Notes under the pieces: generated by a model | Seen by the model: the letters and a program-made list of their open reading frames with translations, nothing else | Told to the model about the DNA's origin: nothing | The model's database searches: none | In this document: positions 1-7,446 of the stretch, one piece after another | Layout of the letters: the number at the start of each line of letters is the position of its first letter | Numbering within the stretch: the first letter of the stretch is position 1 | Translations under genes and position numbers: made by a program | Origin: Pedobacter rhodius | GTDB lineage: Bacteria; Bacteroidota; Bacteroidia; Sphingobacteriales; Sphingobacteriaceae | Length of the DNA: 64,000 bases | Reading direction: 5' to 3' | Assembly (NCBI RefSeq): GCF_027213645.1 | Contig: NZ_JAPWGL010000004.1 | Coordinates: 186,001 to 250,000 of the forward strand

Positions 1-858
1 TGCGCCAACACTTTTCCCAATCCAGTTGCGTTGCATTTCTTTAATTGGCTCCGGCCAATCGATGGTATCCAAACCTTGCAAAAGTCTGTCAGAATAAGCG
101 GTAATTCTCATGCTCCACTGCATCATTTTCTTCTGCTCAACAGGAAATCCGCCACGTTCCGAAAAACCATCTTTCACTTCGTCGTTTGCCAAAACCGTTC
201 CCAAAGCCGGGCACCAGTTCACCGTACTTTCCCGAAGATAAGTCATGCGGTATTTCAACAATTCAACCTGTTTTTCTTCTTCAGTAAAAGTTGCCCAATC
301 GCTCGGCAGGAAAGATTTCACATCTTCATCGCAAACGGCTTTAACATCGGCTGTGCCTGAAGCATTAAATTTTTCAATTAATGTGGTAATGTCTTCTGCC
401 CTGTCATTTTCAATATTATACCAGGAATTGAACAACTGCATGAAAATCCATTGCGTCCATTTGTAATAAGAAGGCTCGCTGGTACGCACCTCGCGACTCC
501 AATCGAAAGAAAAACCAATCTGATCTAACTGTCGGCGGTAAGTGGCAATATTCGCTTCGGTTGTAATAGCCGGGTGCTGACCCGTTTGAATAGCATATTG
601 TTCTGCAGGCAAACCGAAAGAATCGTAACCCATCGGGTGCAAAACGTTAAAGCCCTTAAGGCGTTTGTATCTCGAAAAAATATCTGATGCAATGTAACCC
701 AGCGGATGACCAACGTGTAAACCTGCTCCCGATGGGTAAGGAAACATATCTAACACATAATATTTTGGTTTTTCAGAATGGTTCTCGGCTTTAAATGATT
801 GATTATCGGCCCAAAATTTCTGCCACTTTTGTTCTATTTCTTTGAATTGGTAATCCAT
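1..858 (-). CDS. leuS: Leucyl-tRNA synthetase, N-terminal part (cut by window edge)
   Basis: Charges tRNA-Leu with leucine in the cytoplasm; class I aminoacyl-tRNA synthetase. Translation of the minus strand from the ATG at 858 is open for 286 codons to the window edge and starts [16 protein letters not shown]. It carries the class I HIGH-type motif as HVGHPLGY near residue 55, the preceding [14 protein letters not shown] block, and the [15 protein letters not shown] block typical of LeuS. The remainder of the gene, including KMSKS, lies to the left of the window. Identification rests on family motifs; start chosen because it gives the usual short N-terminus. Confidence 0.95.
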   Translation of the reverse strand, partial: MDYQFKEIEQKWQKFWADNQSFKAENHSEKPKYYVLDMFPYPSGAGLHVGHPLGYIASDIFSRYKRLKGFNVLHPMGYDSFGLPAEQYAIQTGQHPAITTEANIATYRRQLDQIGFSFDWSREVRTSEPSYYKWTQWIFMQLFNSWYNIENDRAEDITTLIEKFNASGTADVKAVCDEDVKSFLPSDWATFTEEEKQVELLKYRMTYLRESTVNWCPALGTVLANDEVKDGFSERGGFPVEQKKMMQWSMRITAYSDRLLQGLDTIDWPEPIKEMQRNWIGKSVGA

Positions 859-995
859 TGCAGGTTTTAAATTTTTAAAGGGGCAAAATTACGGAAATAA
901 AGGGGTTTAGTGAAACATAATTTTCGCCGCTTTTTTGCCACGGAAACACAGATTTTCAAGGAATTTTGATTTATATCTGAATTCGAAGAGACCAT

Positions 996-1033
996 AAAAA
1001 AATGCGCCATTGATTAAAACAACCAATGGCGCA
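996..1033 (-). terminator. Rho-independent terminator of the lipoprotein gene
   Basis: Perfect 10-bp arms TGCGCCATTG (1003-1012) and CAATGGCGCA (1024-1033) around an 11-nt loop. Read on the minus strand the hairpin is followed by a run of seven T, so it terminates the lipoprotein gene at 1060-1464. Confidence 0.85.
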
Positions 1034-1059
1034 AGCAAATAATCGGGGGATTAAGATTT

Positions 1060-1464
1060 TTATCTCGTTAAATAATATTTTTTAACGATGTTGGTTTTAT
1101 CAATTTTAGCGGTAAACTGGAGCTGCGTTCCCGAAAGTGTGGAAACGGTACAGTAAGATGTTCCTTCAGGAAAAACCATTCCGAAATCGTTGCCAAGTGA
1201 TACCGTAAAGGTACCGATTGTACGCTGGTTGGTTAAACTCAGCTCTACCTGATCATCATCACTTGATTTGAAATCTATATAATCATTAATGGTGTAATTA
1301 AATGTTCCGTTGAGTGATTCATTTGTATTTCCTGATACTTCAATTTTATTTACGGTCCATTTTCCAATAATCCTGGCTTTTAAGGAAGTCTCATCCTTTT
1401 TACAGGAAAACAATGCCGTTGTTACCAAAAAAAGCAAACTCAGTATGGTAATTTGTTTTTTCAT
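1060..1464 (-). CDS. Lipocalin-like lipoprotein
   Basis: A 134-residue secreted lipoprotein of unknown role. The N-terminus is a lipoprotein signal peptide: basic start, hydrophobic stretch, then lipobox-like LFSC with Cys near residue 21 followed by KKDE. The mature part contains IIGKWTVNKIEVSG, the usual opening of Bacteroidetes lipocalin-like (DUF5004-type) domains, followed by alternating strand-like segments. Single-gene unit with its own terminator at 996-1033. Function cannot be inferred beyond an envelope protein; the family assignment is tentative. Confidence 0.75.
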   Translation of the reverse strand: MKKQITILSLLFLVTTALFSCKKDETSLKARIIGKWTVNKIEVSGNTNESLNGTFNYTINDYIDFKSSDDDQVELSLTNQRTIGTFTVSLGNDFGMVFPEGTSYCTVSTLSGTQLQFTAKIDKTNIVKKYYLTR

Positions 1465-1666
1465 TTAGAGTAGATTTAAGTTTTAGTTATGGTAATAAAC
1501 GCCATTTCTCTGGTTTTCGTACGGATTTAAAAAAAGCCACTGATTCGACTTTTCATTACGAACTGAACTAAATCTTATCAAAGCACGTTATGTTTCATTT
1601 AGAAATGCTTTATATTGGCGTTTATCAGGTATAATTTATATTTTCGCAAAAACAAAATTGAAATAC

Positions 1667-2545
1667 ATGGAAGAATTCGAAGTAAGTGACGCATCTAAGA
1701 AAACCAAAACCGTTTATATCTCGACGATTATAAGCATAGCCTTGGTTTTATTGATGCTTGGGCTGCTTGGGTTGGTACTTGTACATGCCAAAAACCTGTC
1801 TAACTACGTTAAAGAAAACATCGTTTTAAATATTATTGTTGATGAAGGTGCTAAAGAAACTGATGTTTTAGCGTTTCAAAAAGAACTGAACGCTAACCCT
1901 GCCGTCAAGCAAACGCAGTATGTAAATAAAGAACTTGCCGCAAGAAATTTAACGCAGGATTTAGGCGAAGATTTTGTTAACTTTTTAGGTTACAACCCCT
2001 TAACCTCAACTTTCGATGTATATTTAAAAGCAGATTATGCCAATAATAAGAGCATTGATGCTTTGAAGGCCAATATTGCAAAAAACCCTGTTGTTAAAGA
2101 AGTGGTTTACCAGAGTTCTTTAATTGATATGGTAAACAAAAACATCAATACCATTGGCTTAATTATTTTAGCGTTCGCTGCTTTATTATTGGTTATTTCT
2201 ATCGCACTGATTAACAACACCATACGACTAGCGATTTATTCACAGAGATTTTTAATTAAAAGTATGCAGCTGGTTGGTGCAACGAAAAATTTTATCAGAC
2301 GTCCTTTCTTATTATATGCTGCGCTACATGGTTTAATTGCGGCATTTATTGCAATTATTATTTTGCTGGCAACATTAATATATGCCCGTAAAGAAGTACC
2401 TGAAATCATTATCCTGAATAACTACAAAGAATTTGGCTTTGTGTTTATCAGCCTGGTCGTCATCGGTATTTTCATTACAGGTATTAGTACCTGGTTTGCA
2501 GTAAGCAGGTATTTACGTTTAAAATCTTATCATCTTTACAGATAA
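1667..2545 (+). CDS. ftsX: Cell-division ABC-transporter-like permease FtsX
   Basis: FtsX is the membrane partner of FtsE in the divisome and in activation of peptidoglycan hydrolases. The ~292-residue protein has the FtsX layout: cytoplasmic N-terminus, first membrane helix (about residues 20-42), a periplasmic domain of ~120 residues, then three C-terminal helices with the conserved region around IRLAIYSQRFLIKSMQLVGAT. A TTG lies in frame at 1658, but the ATG at 1667 (MEEFEVSD) is preferred. An imperfect -7 box (TATTTTCG) lies about 30 nt upstream. The stop overlaps the start of the DUF3098 gene, suggesting coupling. Confidence 0.93.
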   Translation: MEEFEVSDASKKTKTVYISTIISIALVLLMLGLLGLVLVHAKNLSNYVKENIVLNIIVDEGAKETDVLAFQKELNANPAVKQTQYVNKELAARNLTQDLGEDFVNFLGYNPLTSTFDVYLKADYANNKSIDALKANIAKNPVVKEVVYQSSLIDMVNKNINTIGLIILAFAALLLVISIALINNTIRLAIYSQRFLIKSMQLVGATKNFIRRPFLLYAALHGLIAAFIAIIILLATLIYARKEVPEIIILNNYKEFGFVFISLVVIGIFITGISTWFAVSRYLRLKSYHLYR

Positions 2546-2772
2546 TGGCAGAAAAAAAAACAAGTCCGATTGCAAAGGACGTTAAAAGCGAATTGGTTTT
2601 TACCAAAAAAAACTATCAGTTATTACTAATCAGCATGGCGATTGTAGCTGTTGGTTTTATCTTAATGATGGGTACCACAGGCGATATTTATGACTTCAGA
2701 AGAACTTTGCTGGCACCTTTAGTTGTGCTATTTGGTTTTGCTTTTGGGATATACGCCATTCTTAAAAAATAA
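2545..2772 (+). CDS. DUF3098 family small membrane protein
   Basis: 75-residue protein with a charged N-terminus and two membrane helices (about residues 25-45 and 52-72) separated by the short GTTGDIYDFRRT loop characteristic of DUF3098. It overlaps ftsX by one base, the usual neighbour of this family in Bacteroidota, which hints at an envelope or division accessory role. No biochemical function is known to me. Confidence 0.85.
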   Translation: MAEKKTSPIAKDVKSELVFTKKNYQLLLISMAIVAVGFILMMGTTGDIYDFRRTLLAPLVVLFGFAFGIYAILKK

Positions 2773-2810
2773 TATTTTGCTTTAAGTTAACTCTTTTTTA
2801 ACTTTATGGT

Positions 2811-3014
2811 ATGACGACAACTAATTTGCAGATAGAAATAAATTCCTTGCCTATGAATCTTAGGCGGGAAGTAGCAGATTTTGTTGAATTTTTGAAAACA
2901 AAGAACAAAAATAAACCTAAACTAAAATCACGCGAGTTTGGTTATGCCAAAGGCAAAATTAAATTGGACGATGATTTTGACGAGCCATTAGAAATGTTCA
3001 CGGATTACGTTTAA
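2811..3014 (+). CDS. DUF2281-like antitoxin of a VapBC-type module
   Basis: 67-residue protein beginning with a helix-rich segment (INSLPMNLRREVADFVEFLKTK) typical of DUF2281 antitoxins, followed by a basic then acidic C-terminal tail that probably wraps the toxin. Its last base overlaps the toxin start codon. Predicted to neutralise the adjacent PIN-domain RNase and to autoregulate the pair; both are inference from family and layout. Confidence 0.82.
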   Translation: MTTTNLQIEINSLPMNLRREVADFVEFLKTKNKNKPKLKSREFGYAKGKIKLDDDFDEPLEMFTDYV

Positions 3015-3400
3015 TGGCTTTTTTATTAGACACCCATACTTTTTTATGGTTTGTTGCCGGAGATAGTCAACTACCGGCATTTATCAAAAATAAGCTTTCT
3101 GATATTAACGAGCCATGCTTCTTAAGTATTGCTTCTATGTGGGAAATAGCAATAAAAAAACAAATAGGTAAGCTCGAACTAAGTATAGACTTTGATGAAC
3201 TTTTTCGATTTACAGAAAGAAATCAAATTGAAATAATATCCATTAACGAAGCCCACCTAACTACATTATTAAATCTCGATTTTTTTAATAACGACCCCTT
3301 TGATAGAATCATCGTCTCACAAGCAATTGCCGAGAATTTAACTTTAATATCCAAAGATCAAAAATTAAAAAACTACAAAATAAAATTACTTTGGCAATAG
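3014..3400 (+). CDS. PIN-domain toxin (VapC-like ribonuclease)
   Basis: 128-residue PIN-domain protein, predicted Mg-dependent RNase. Acidic residues of the PIN active site are visible: LLDTHTFLW (Asp6), SIASMWEIAIK (Glu in helix), and NNDPFDRIIVSQA (Asp pair). The length and LLDTHTFLWF opening match the DUF2281-linked VapC group. The pair sits between the ftsX-DUF3098 genes and uppP, all on the same strand, with 16 bp to uppP. Confidence 0.88.
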   Translation: MAFLLDTHTFLWFVAGDSQLPAFIKNKLSDINEPCFLSIASMWEIAIKKQIGKLELSIDFDELFRFTERNQIEIISINEAHLTTLLNLDFFNNDPFDRIIVSQAIAENLTLISKDQKLKNYKIKLLWQ

Positions 3401-3416
3401 CCAATAAATAACAACT

Positions 3417-4211
3417 ATGAATTCTTTTGAAGCCATTATCCTTGCAATTATTGAAGGATTAACTGAATTTTTGCCCGTATCAAGTACCGGCCACATGATT
3501 ATTGGCTCCTCTTTGATGGGTATCGCCAGCGATCCTTTTGTAAAACTGTTTACTGTTGCCATTCAGCTTGGGGCAATACTTTCTGTGGTGGTACTTTACT
3601 TCAAAAGATTCTTTAAATCCATAAACTTCTACATTAAGCTGTTAGTGGCCTTTATTCCCGCAGCTATTTTCGGCCTTTTACTCAGCAAAAAAATTGATGA
3701 ACTTTTAGAAAGTCCGATGGCGGTGGGTATTTCGTTGTTAGTCGGCGGCGTAATTTTATTATTCGTTGATAAATGGTTTAACCAACCAACAGTTACCGAA
3801 GAGGAAAATGTAACTTATTTTACGGCTTTGAAGATTGGTTTCTTCCAGTGTATCGCCATGATTCCCGGCGTTTCCCGTTCCGGTGCAACCATTGTTGGTG
3901 GTATGAGCCAAAAACTAAGCAGAAAAGTAGCCGCTGAATTTTCATTTTTTTTAGCGGTTCCAACTATGTTCGCCGCTACAGCTAAAAAACTTTACGATTT
4001 TTATAAAGAGGGCAATACAATTACACATGAGCAAACTAATTTGCTAATTATTGGCAATGTGGTTGCATTCGTTGTAGCACTTTTAGCCATTAAAAGTTTT
4101 ATTGGCTTCCTGAATAAACATGGTTTCAAAGTTTTCGGCTGGTATAGAATTGTAGCCGGGTTAATCTTAATCATTTTGTTATATACAGGCCATAACCTAC
4201 AAATTATTTAA
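3417..4211 (+). CDS. uppP: Undecaprenyl-diphosphatase (BacA/UppP)
   Basis: Membrane phosphatase that recycles undecaprenyl pyrophosphate to the carrier lipid used for peptidoglycan and surface glycans. 264 residues, about eight membrane helices. Both family signatures are present: [16 protein letters not shown] near the N-terminus (catalytic Glu, Ser, His) and [10 protein letters not shown] near residue 155. Normal length for the family. Followed 26 bp later by truB, which appears to have its own promoter. Confidence 0.96.
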   Translation: MNSFEAIILAIIEGLTEFLPVSSTGHMIIGSSLMGIASDPFVKLFTVAIQLGAILSVVVLYFKRFFKSINFYIKLLVAFIPAAIFGLLLSKKIDELLESPMAVGISLLVGGVILLFVDKWFNQPTVTEEENVTYFTALKIGFFQCIAMIPGVSRSGATIVGGMSQKLSRKVAAEFSFFLAVPTMFAATAKKLYDFYKEGNTITHEQTNLLIIGNVVAFVVALLAIKSFIGFLNKHGFKVFGWYRIVAGLILIILLYTGHNLQII

Positions 4212-4215
4212 TCTG

Positions 4216-4223
4216 TATCTTTG
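4216..4223 (+). promoter_or_regulatory. Bacteroidetes -7 promoter box for truB
   Basis: TATCTTTG matches the TAnnTTTG consensus exactly and ends 14 nt before the GTG start of truB, predicting a very short leader. Confidence 0.55.
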
Positions 4224-4237
4224 CGCAAAAAAGATTC

Positions 4238-4969
4238 GTGAGTACAGAAAATTCAAAATTTAAAGATTTCAATTTTGCCGAAGGCGAATTGCTGCTGATT
4301 AATAAGCCATACAAATGGACATCATTTGATGTGGTTGGCAAAATCCGGAATTCTTTAAAGCCATTAAAGCTTAAGGTTGGCCACGCAGGTACACTAGACC
4401 CGCTGGCAACAGGTTTATTAATCATTTGCACAGGAAAATTAACCAAGCAGATAGACACTTTCCAGGCTGAAGAAAAAGAATATACAGGCACCATGATTTT
4501 GGGCGCCACCACGCCATCATTCGATATGGAAACTGAAGTTGATGAAACTTTTGACACCAGCAAAATTACAGAAGCAGAAATTTACGAAGCATGTAAACCT
4601 TTCACAGGCGATATAGAACAATATCCGCCGGCCCATTCTGCAGTAAAAGTAAACGGCGAACGCCTGTATGTTAAAGCCAGGTTAGGTGAAGAAGTAGAGT
4701 TACGCAAACGCTTCGTTTCTGTTCCTGAGTTTGAAATTACCCGAATCGAATTGCCGGAAATCGATTTCAGAATTGTTTGCAGTAAAGGCACATACATTCG
4801 CTCTTTAATATCCGATTTTGGTAAGCAATTAAATAATGGGGCATATCTTTCGAAACTGACACGTACCCGTAGCGGAAACTTTTTGCTTTCCAATTCGTTT
4901 GAGGTTTTAGAGCTTGTTAATTATATTCGCAGTAAGAAAGAAGAAGCTAAAGCACAAGAAGAAGCATGA
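4238..4969 (+). CDS. truB: tRNA pseudouridine(55) synthase
   Basis: Isomerises U55 to pseudouridine in the T-loop of tRNAs. 243 residues; the catalytic motif GHAGTLDPLATGLL (Asp in TLDP) is near residue 50, and downstream blocks PPAHSAVKVNGERLYVKAR and SKGTYIRSLISD are as in TruB. The start is GTG; no ATG fits the conserved N-terminal region. The protein ends in a charged tail (KKEEAKAQEEA) and the stop overlaps the start of the next gene (ATGA). Confidence 0.95.
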   Translation: MSTENSKFKDFNFAEGELLLINKPYKWTSFDVVGKIRNSLKPLKLKVGHAGTLDPLATGLLIICTGKLTKQIDTFQAEEKEYTGTMILGATTPSFDMETEVDETFDTSKITEAEIYEACKPFTGDIEQYPPAHSAVKVNGERLYVKARLGEEVELRKRFVSVPEFEITRIELPEIDFRIVCSKGTYIRSLISDFGKQLNNGAYLSKLTRTRSGNFLLSNSFEVLELVNYIRSKKEEAKAQEEA

Positions 4970-5826
4970 ACCACATCAAAAACAAGAACGCCCGGTTAAT
5001 TAAAGAAATCCTGTTAATTGTGGCCGGTGTTACCTCAGCTTGTTTTGGTTTAAAAAGTTTTTTAATGCCCAGTCATTTTATAGATGGTGGCGTTACCGGT
5101 ATTTCCCTGTTGGTAAGTACGCTGACGGGCTGGAATTTATCCTACCTCATTGCGATAATTAATATTCCATTTGTAATTTTGGGTTTCAGGCAAATCGGAA
5201 AAGGCTTTGCACTGAGAACAGCCATCGCAATCGCTGCACTTTCCATCGCCCTGGTTGTTTTACCCTTTCAACCCATTACCCACGACAAATTATTGATTGC
5301 CTTTTTTGGAGGATTGTTTCTCGGGGGCGGAATAGGTCTGGCCATGCGGGGTGGTTGTGTAATCGATGGAACGGAGGTTTTAGCACTCTACATCAGTAAA
5401 AACAGCATCTTAACTGTTGGTAATATCATCTTAATTTTAAACATCATTATTTTTGCTTTTGCTGCATATTTTCTAAATATTGAAACGGCTTTATATGCCA
5501 TTTTAACCTATTTATCAGCTTCGAGCACTATTGATTTTATTGTAAATGGAATAGAACAATATACGGGCGTAACCATCATTTCAGAGCATCAGGAAGCAAT
5601 AAAGGGCTTTATTATTGGTGATATGAAACGTGGTGTAACCATTTATAAAGGCGAGGGTGGTTATGGCGAGAAAAAAGATATCGATATTGTTTTTACGGTA
5701 GTTACCAAACTGGAAATGAGTAAATTACAAACAGCCATCAGGCAAATAGACCCAGATGCTTTTGTAATACAACAACAAATTGCCGATATAAAAGGCGGTG
5801 TGGTTAAACGCCATGCCTTACATTAA
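4966..5826 (+). CDS. YitT family membrane protein (DUF161/DUF2179)
   Basis: 286-residue protein with five to six membrane helices in the first ~190 residues, including MPSHFIDGGVTGISLL and GGCVIDGTEVLALY typical of YitT, then a cytoplasmic DUF2179 domain (HQEAIKGFIIGDMKRGVTIYKGEGGYGEKKDIDIVFTVV region). Start overlaps truB stop by four bases, indicating coupling. Transport role is suspected for the family but the substrate is not established. Confidence 0.9.
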   Translation: MNHIKNKNARLIKEILLIVAGVTSACFGLKSFLMPSHFIDGGVTGISLLVSTLTGWNLSYLIAIINIPFVILGFRQIGKGFALRTAIAIAALSIALVVLPFQPITHDKLLIAFFGGLFLGGGIGLAMRGGCVIDGTEVLALYISKNSILTVGNIILILNIIIFAFAAYFLNIETALYAILTYLSASSTIDFIVNGIEQYTGVTIISEHQEAIKGFIIGDMKRGVTIYKGEGGYGEKKDIDIVFTVVTKLEMSKLQTAIRQIDPDAFVIQQQIADIKGGVVKRHALH

Positions 5827-5849
5827 ATTAAATAATTAAAAAGGAATTT

Positions 5850-5907
5850 GGGCGTTACCCCAAGCTGCGCAAGGGGTCGGGCTGTTTACCGCTGCCATCC
5901 CTAACGC
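5850..5907. repeat. Intergenic palindromic repeat-like element upstream of ribF
   Basis: Outer arms GCGTTA (5852-5857) and TAACGC (5902-5907) enclose an inner hairpin ACCCC (5857-5861)/GGGGT (5873-5877) and a TCGGGCTGTTTACCGCTG segment. The layout recalls abundant short intergenic repeats of Flavobacteriia and Sphingobacteriia, but copy number cannot be judged from one window. Confidence 0.5.
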
Positions 5908-5936
5908 AAAAACCCAAAGCCATAAAGAGCACACCA

Positions 5937-6935
5937 TTGAAAATATACCATAACCTTTCCGATTTTAAGAAATTAGATAATGCCATTGTTACGATTGGCA
6001 CTTTCGATGGCGTACATTTCGGCCATCAAAAAATCATTAAACAATTGGTCGAAAAAGCAAAAGCCGATAATGGAGAAAGTGTAATCCTAACTTTTTTCCC
6101 GCATCCGCGTATGATTATCGATCCTGAAAACCTGGATTTAAAAATGATAAACACCATCAATGAAAAAGCCGAAATTTTAAAAAATTTAGGTGTCGACCAT
6201 CTTATTATTACACCGTTTACCAGAGATTTTTCCAATCAGCTTCCCGAAGATTACATCAAAAATACTTTGGTAAATAACATCGGTACAAAGCACATCATTA
6301 TTGGTTACGACCATCGTTTTGGTAAAGACCGCTCAGGTAATTTAAACGATTTAAAGGCTGCAGGAATTCATTTTGGCTTTACTGTCGAAGAAATTATGGA
6401 ACAGGACATTCATGATGTGGCCGTAAGTTCAACTAAAATCCGGCAGGCGCTTCTGGCAGGCGATGTAAGTTTAGCAGCCGATTATTTAGGCTATCCGTTT
6501 TCTATTTTCGGCAGGGTTATTAAAGGCGATAAAATTGGCCGAACCATTGGCTTTCCTACGGCTAACATTTTTGTAGAGGAAACTTATAAATTAATTCCCG
6601 GCGATGGTATTTATACCGTAACAGTAGAAATGAGTTCAGAGTCCGAAGTCCGAAGTCTGAAGTCTGAGGATGAAACCCCTACACCTTACAGTCCTAAACC
6701 GCTAACCTTTAAAGGCATGGCTTACATTGGTCAGCGACCAACCATAAACGGAATGACCCGAAATATTGAAGTTAACATCTTCGATTTCGACCGGGAAATT
6801 TATGGCCAGGATATTAAAATGAATTTTTTAAAGTTCCTGCGTCATGATGTGAAATTTACCGGTTTAGAAGCCTTAACTGTTCAACTCCAAAAAGACAAAG
6901 AAGCAACTTTAGATTATTTCAGAACCGCAGAATAA
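5937..6935 (+). CDS. ribF: Bifunctional riboflavin kinase / FAD synthetase
   Basis: Converts riboflavin to FMN and FMN to FAD. The N-terminal nucleotidyltransferase domain (residues ~1-180) has GTFDGVHFGHQKII and SSTKIRQALLAGD; the C-terminal kinase domain (~185-330) has GRVIKGDKIGRTIGFPTANI and YIGQRPTING. The start is TTG at 5937: MKIYHNLSDF matches the family N-terminus and no ATG precedes it. About 332 residues versus ~310 usual; the excess is an in-frame Ser/Glu-rich insertion in the kinase domain encoded at 6631-6708 between strands GIYTVTVEM and FKGMAYIG. Confidence 0.94.
   Translation: MKIYHNLSDFKKLDNAIVTIGTFDGVHFGHQKIIKQLVEKAKADNGESVILTFFPHPRMIIDPENLDLKMINTINEKAEILKNLGVDHLIITPFTRDFSNQLPEDYIKNTLVNNIGTKHIIIGYDHRFGKDRSGNLNDLKAAGIHFGFTVEEIMEQDIHDVAVSSTKIRQALLAGDVSLAADYLGYPFSIFGRVIKGDKIGRTIGFPTANIFVEETYKLIPGDGIYTVTVEMSSESEVRSLKSEDETPTPYSPKPLTFKGMAYIGQRPTINGMTRNIEVNIFDFDREIYGQDIKMNFLKFLRHDVKFTGLEALTVQLQKDKEATLDYFRTAE
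6631..6708 (+). repeat. Simple-sequence insertion within ribF
   Basis: Repeated GAAGTCC/GAAGTCT heptamer-like units (core 6639-6669) encode SSESEVRSLKSEDET followed by a Pro-rich stretch. The repeat character and its absence from usual RibF proteins suggest expansion or insertion of an intergenic-type repeat that kept the reading frame. Confidence 0.6.
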
Positions 6936-6963
6936 ACGTTTTTTTTTTGCAGCTTTTACTTTC

Positions 6964-7008
6964 AAAAAAGCCTCATTTTAGCTATATTAGCAGCAATGAG
7001 GCTTTTTT
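6964..7008 (+). terminator. Terminator after ribF, overlapping the next start codon
   Basis: Perfect 14-bp arms AAAAAAGCCTCATT (6964-6977) and AATGAGGCTTTTTT (6995-7008) with a 17-nt loop; T-rich on both strands. The ATG at 6996 of the following small ORF lies inside the right arm. Confidence 0.75.
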
Positions 7009-7349
7009 ACATTATTATCTTCTTCCTGTTTTCTATAAATTTTGCAGGCTTTGCGTCGCAGGAGAAGAACAATATTGCTTTAAATAAAAGCCCTAAAATC
7101 AGTTTTATTTCAAGCAAAAAACAGGTAAAAGTTAATTCGGATTTCAGCCGGGAAAACGATAGACTGCAAAAAGATTTCCTCAACAATGTTGTTCTAAAGA
7201 TTTCACAAACACCGTTCATTTTGCTCACATTTCTTGTCTTTCTCTTTTTAAAGAATAAAACCATCTATGCTAAAGTTGTAATCAAAAGATTAAAATTTAA
7301 TTATTGGTGTTTATTTAATATGTTTTACCCGAAACACGTTTTCTGGTAA
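6996..7349 (+). CDS. Hypothetical small exported or membrane protein
   Basis: 117-residue ORF not recognised. The first ~20 residues form a good signal peptide (MRLFYIIIFFLFSINFAGFA), a polar middle follows, and a hydrophobic helix (ISQTPFILLTFLVFLFL) lies near residue 70. Its start codon is buried in the ribF terminator hairpin, so it may be poorly translated or start elsewhere. The reading frame is uninterrupted and the layout is protein-like, but it could be spurious. Confidence 0.45.
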   Translation: MRLFYIIIFFLFSINFAGFASQEKNNIALNKSPKISFISSKKQVKVNSDFSRENDRLQKDFLNNVVLKISQTPFILLTFLVFLFLKNKTIYAKVVIKRLKFNYWCLFNMFYPKHVFW

Positions 7350-7446
7350 AATTTCCCGATAAACCGCAGTGATGCAGAATCTCCCGAAAACATATCCATA
7401 GCAAATGCTATGCTTTTGTATTTTACATATTATCGAATTTCTATAG

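Noticed and set aside
31..713. Short frames over positions 31-713 on both strands
   Set aside because: They are shadows of leuS, which is continuous on the minus strand in another frame with all expected motifs.
5827..5936. FMN riboswitch upstream of ribF
   Set aside because: The conserved FMN-aptamer segments are not seen; the structure is better explained as a short palindromic intergenic repeat.
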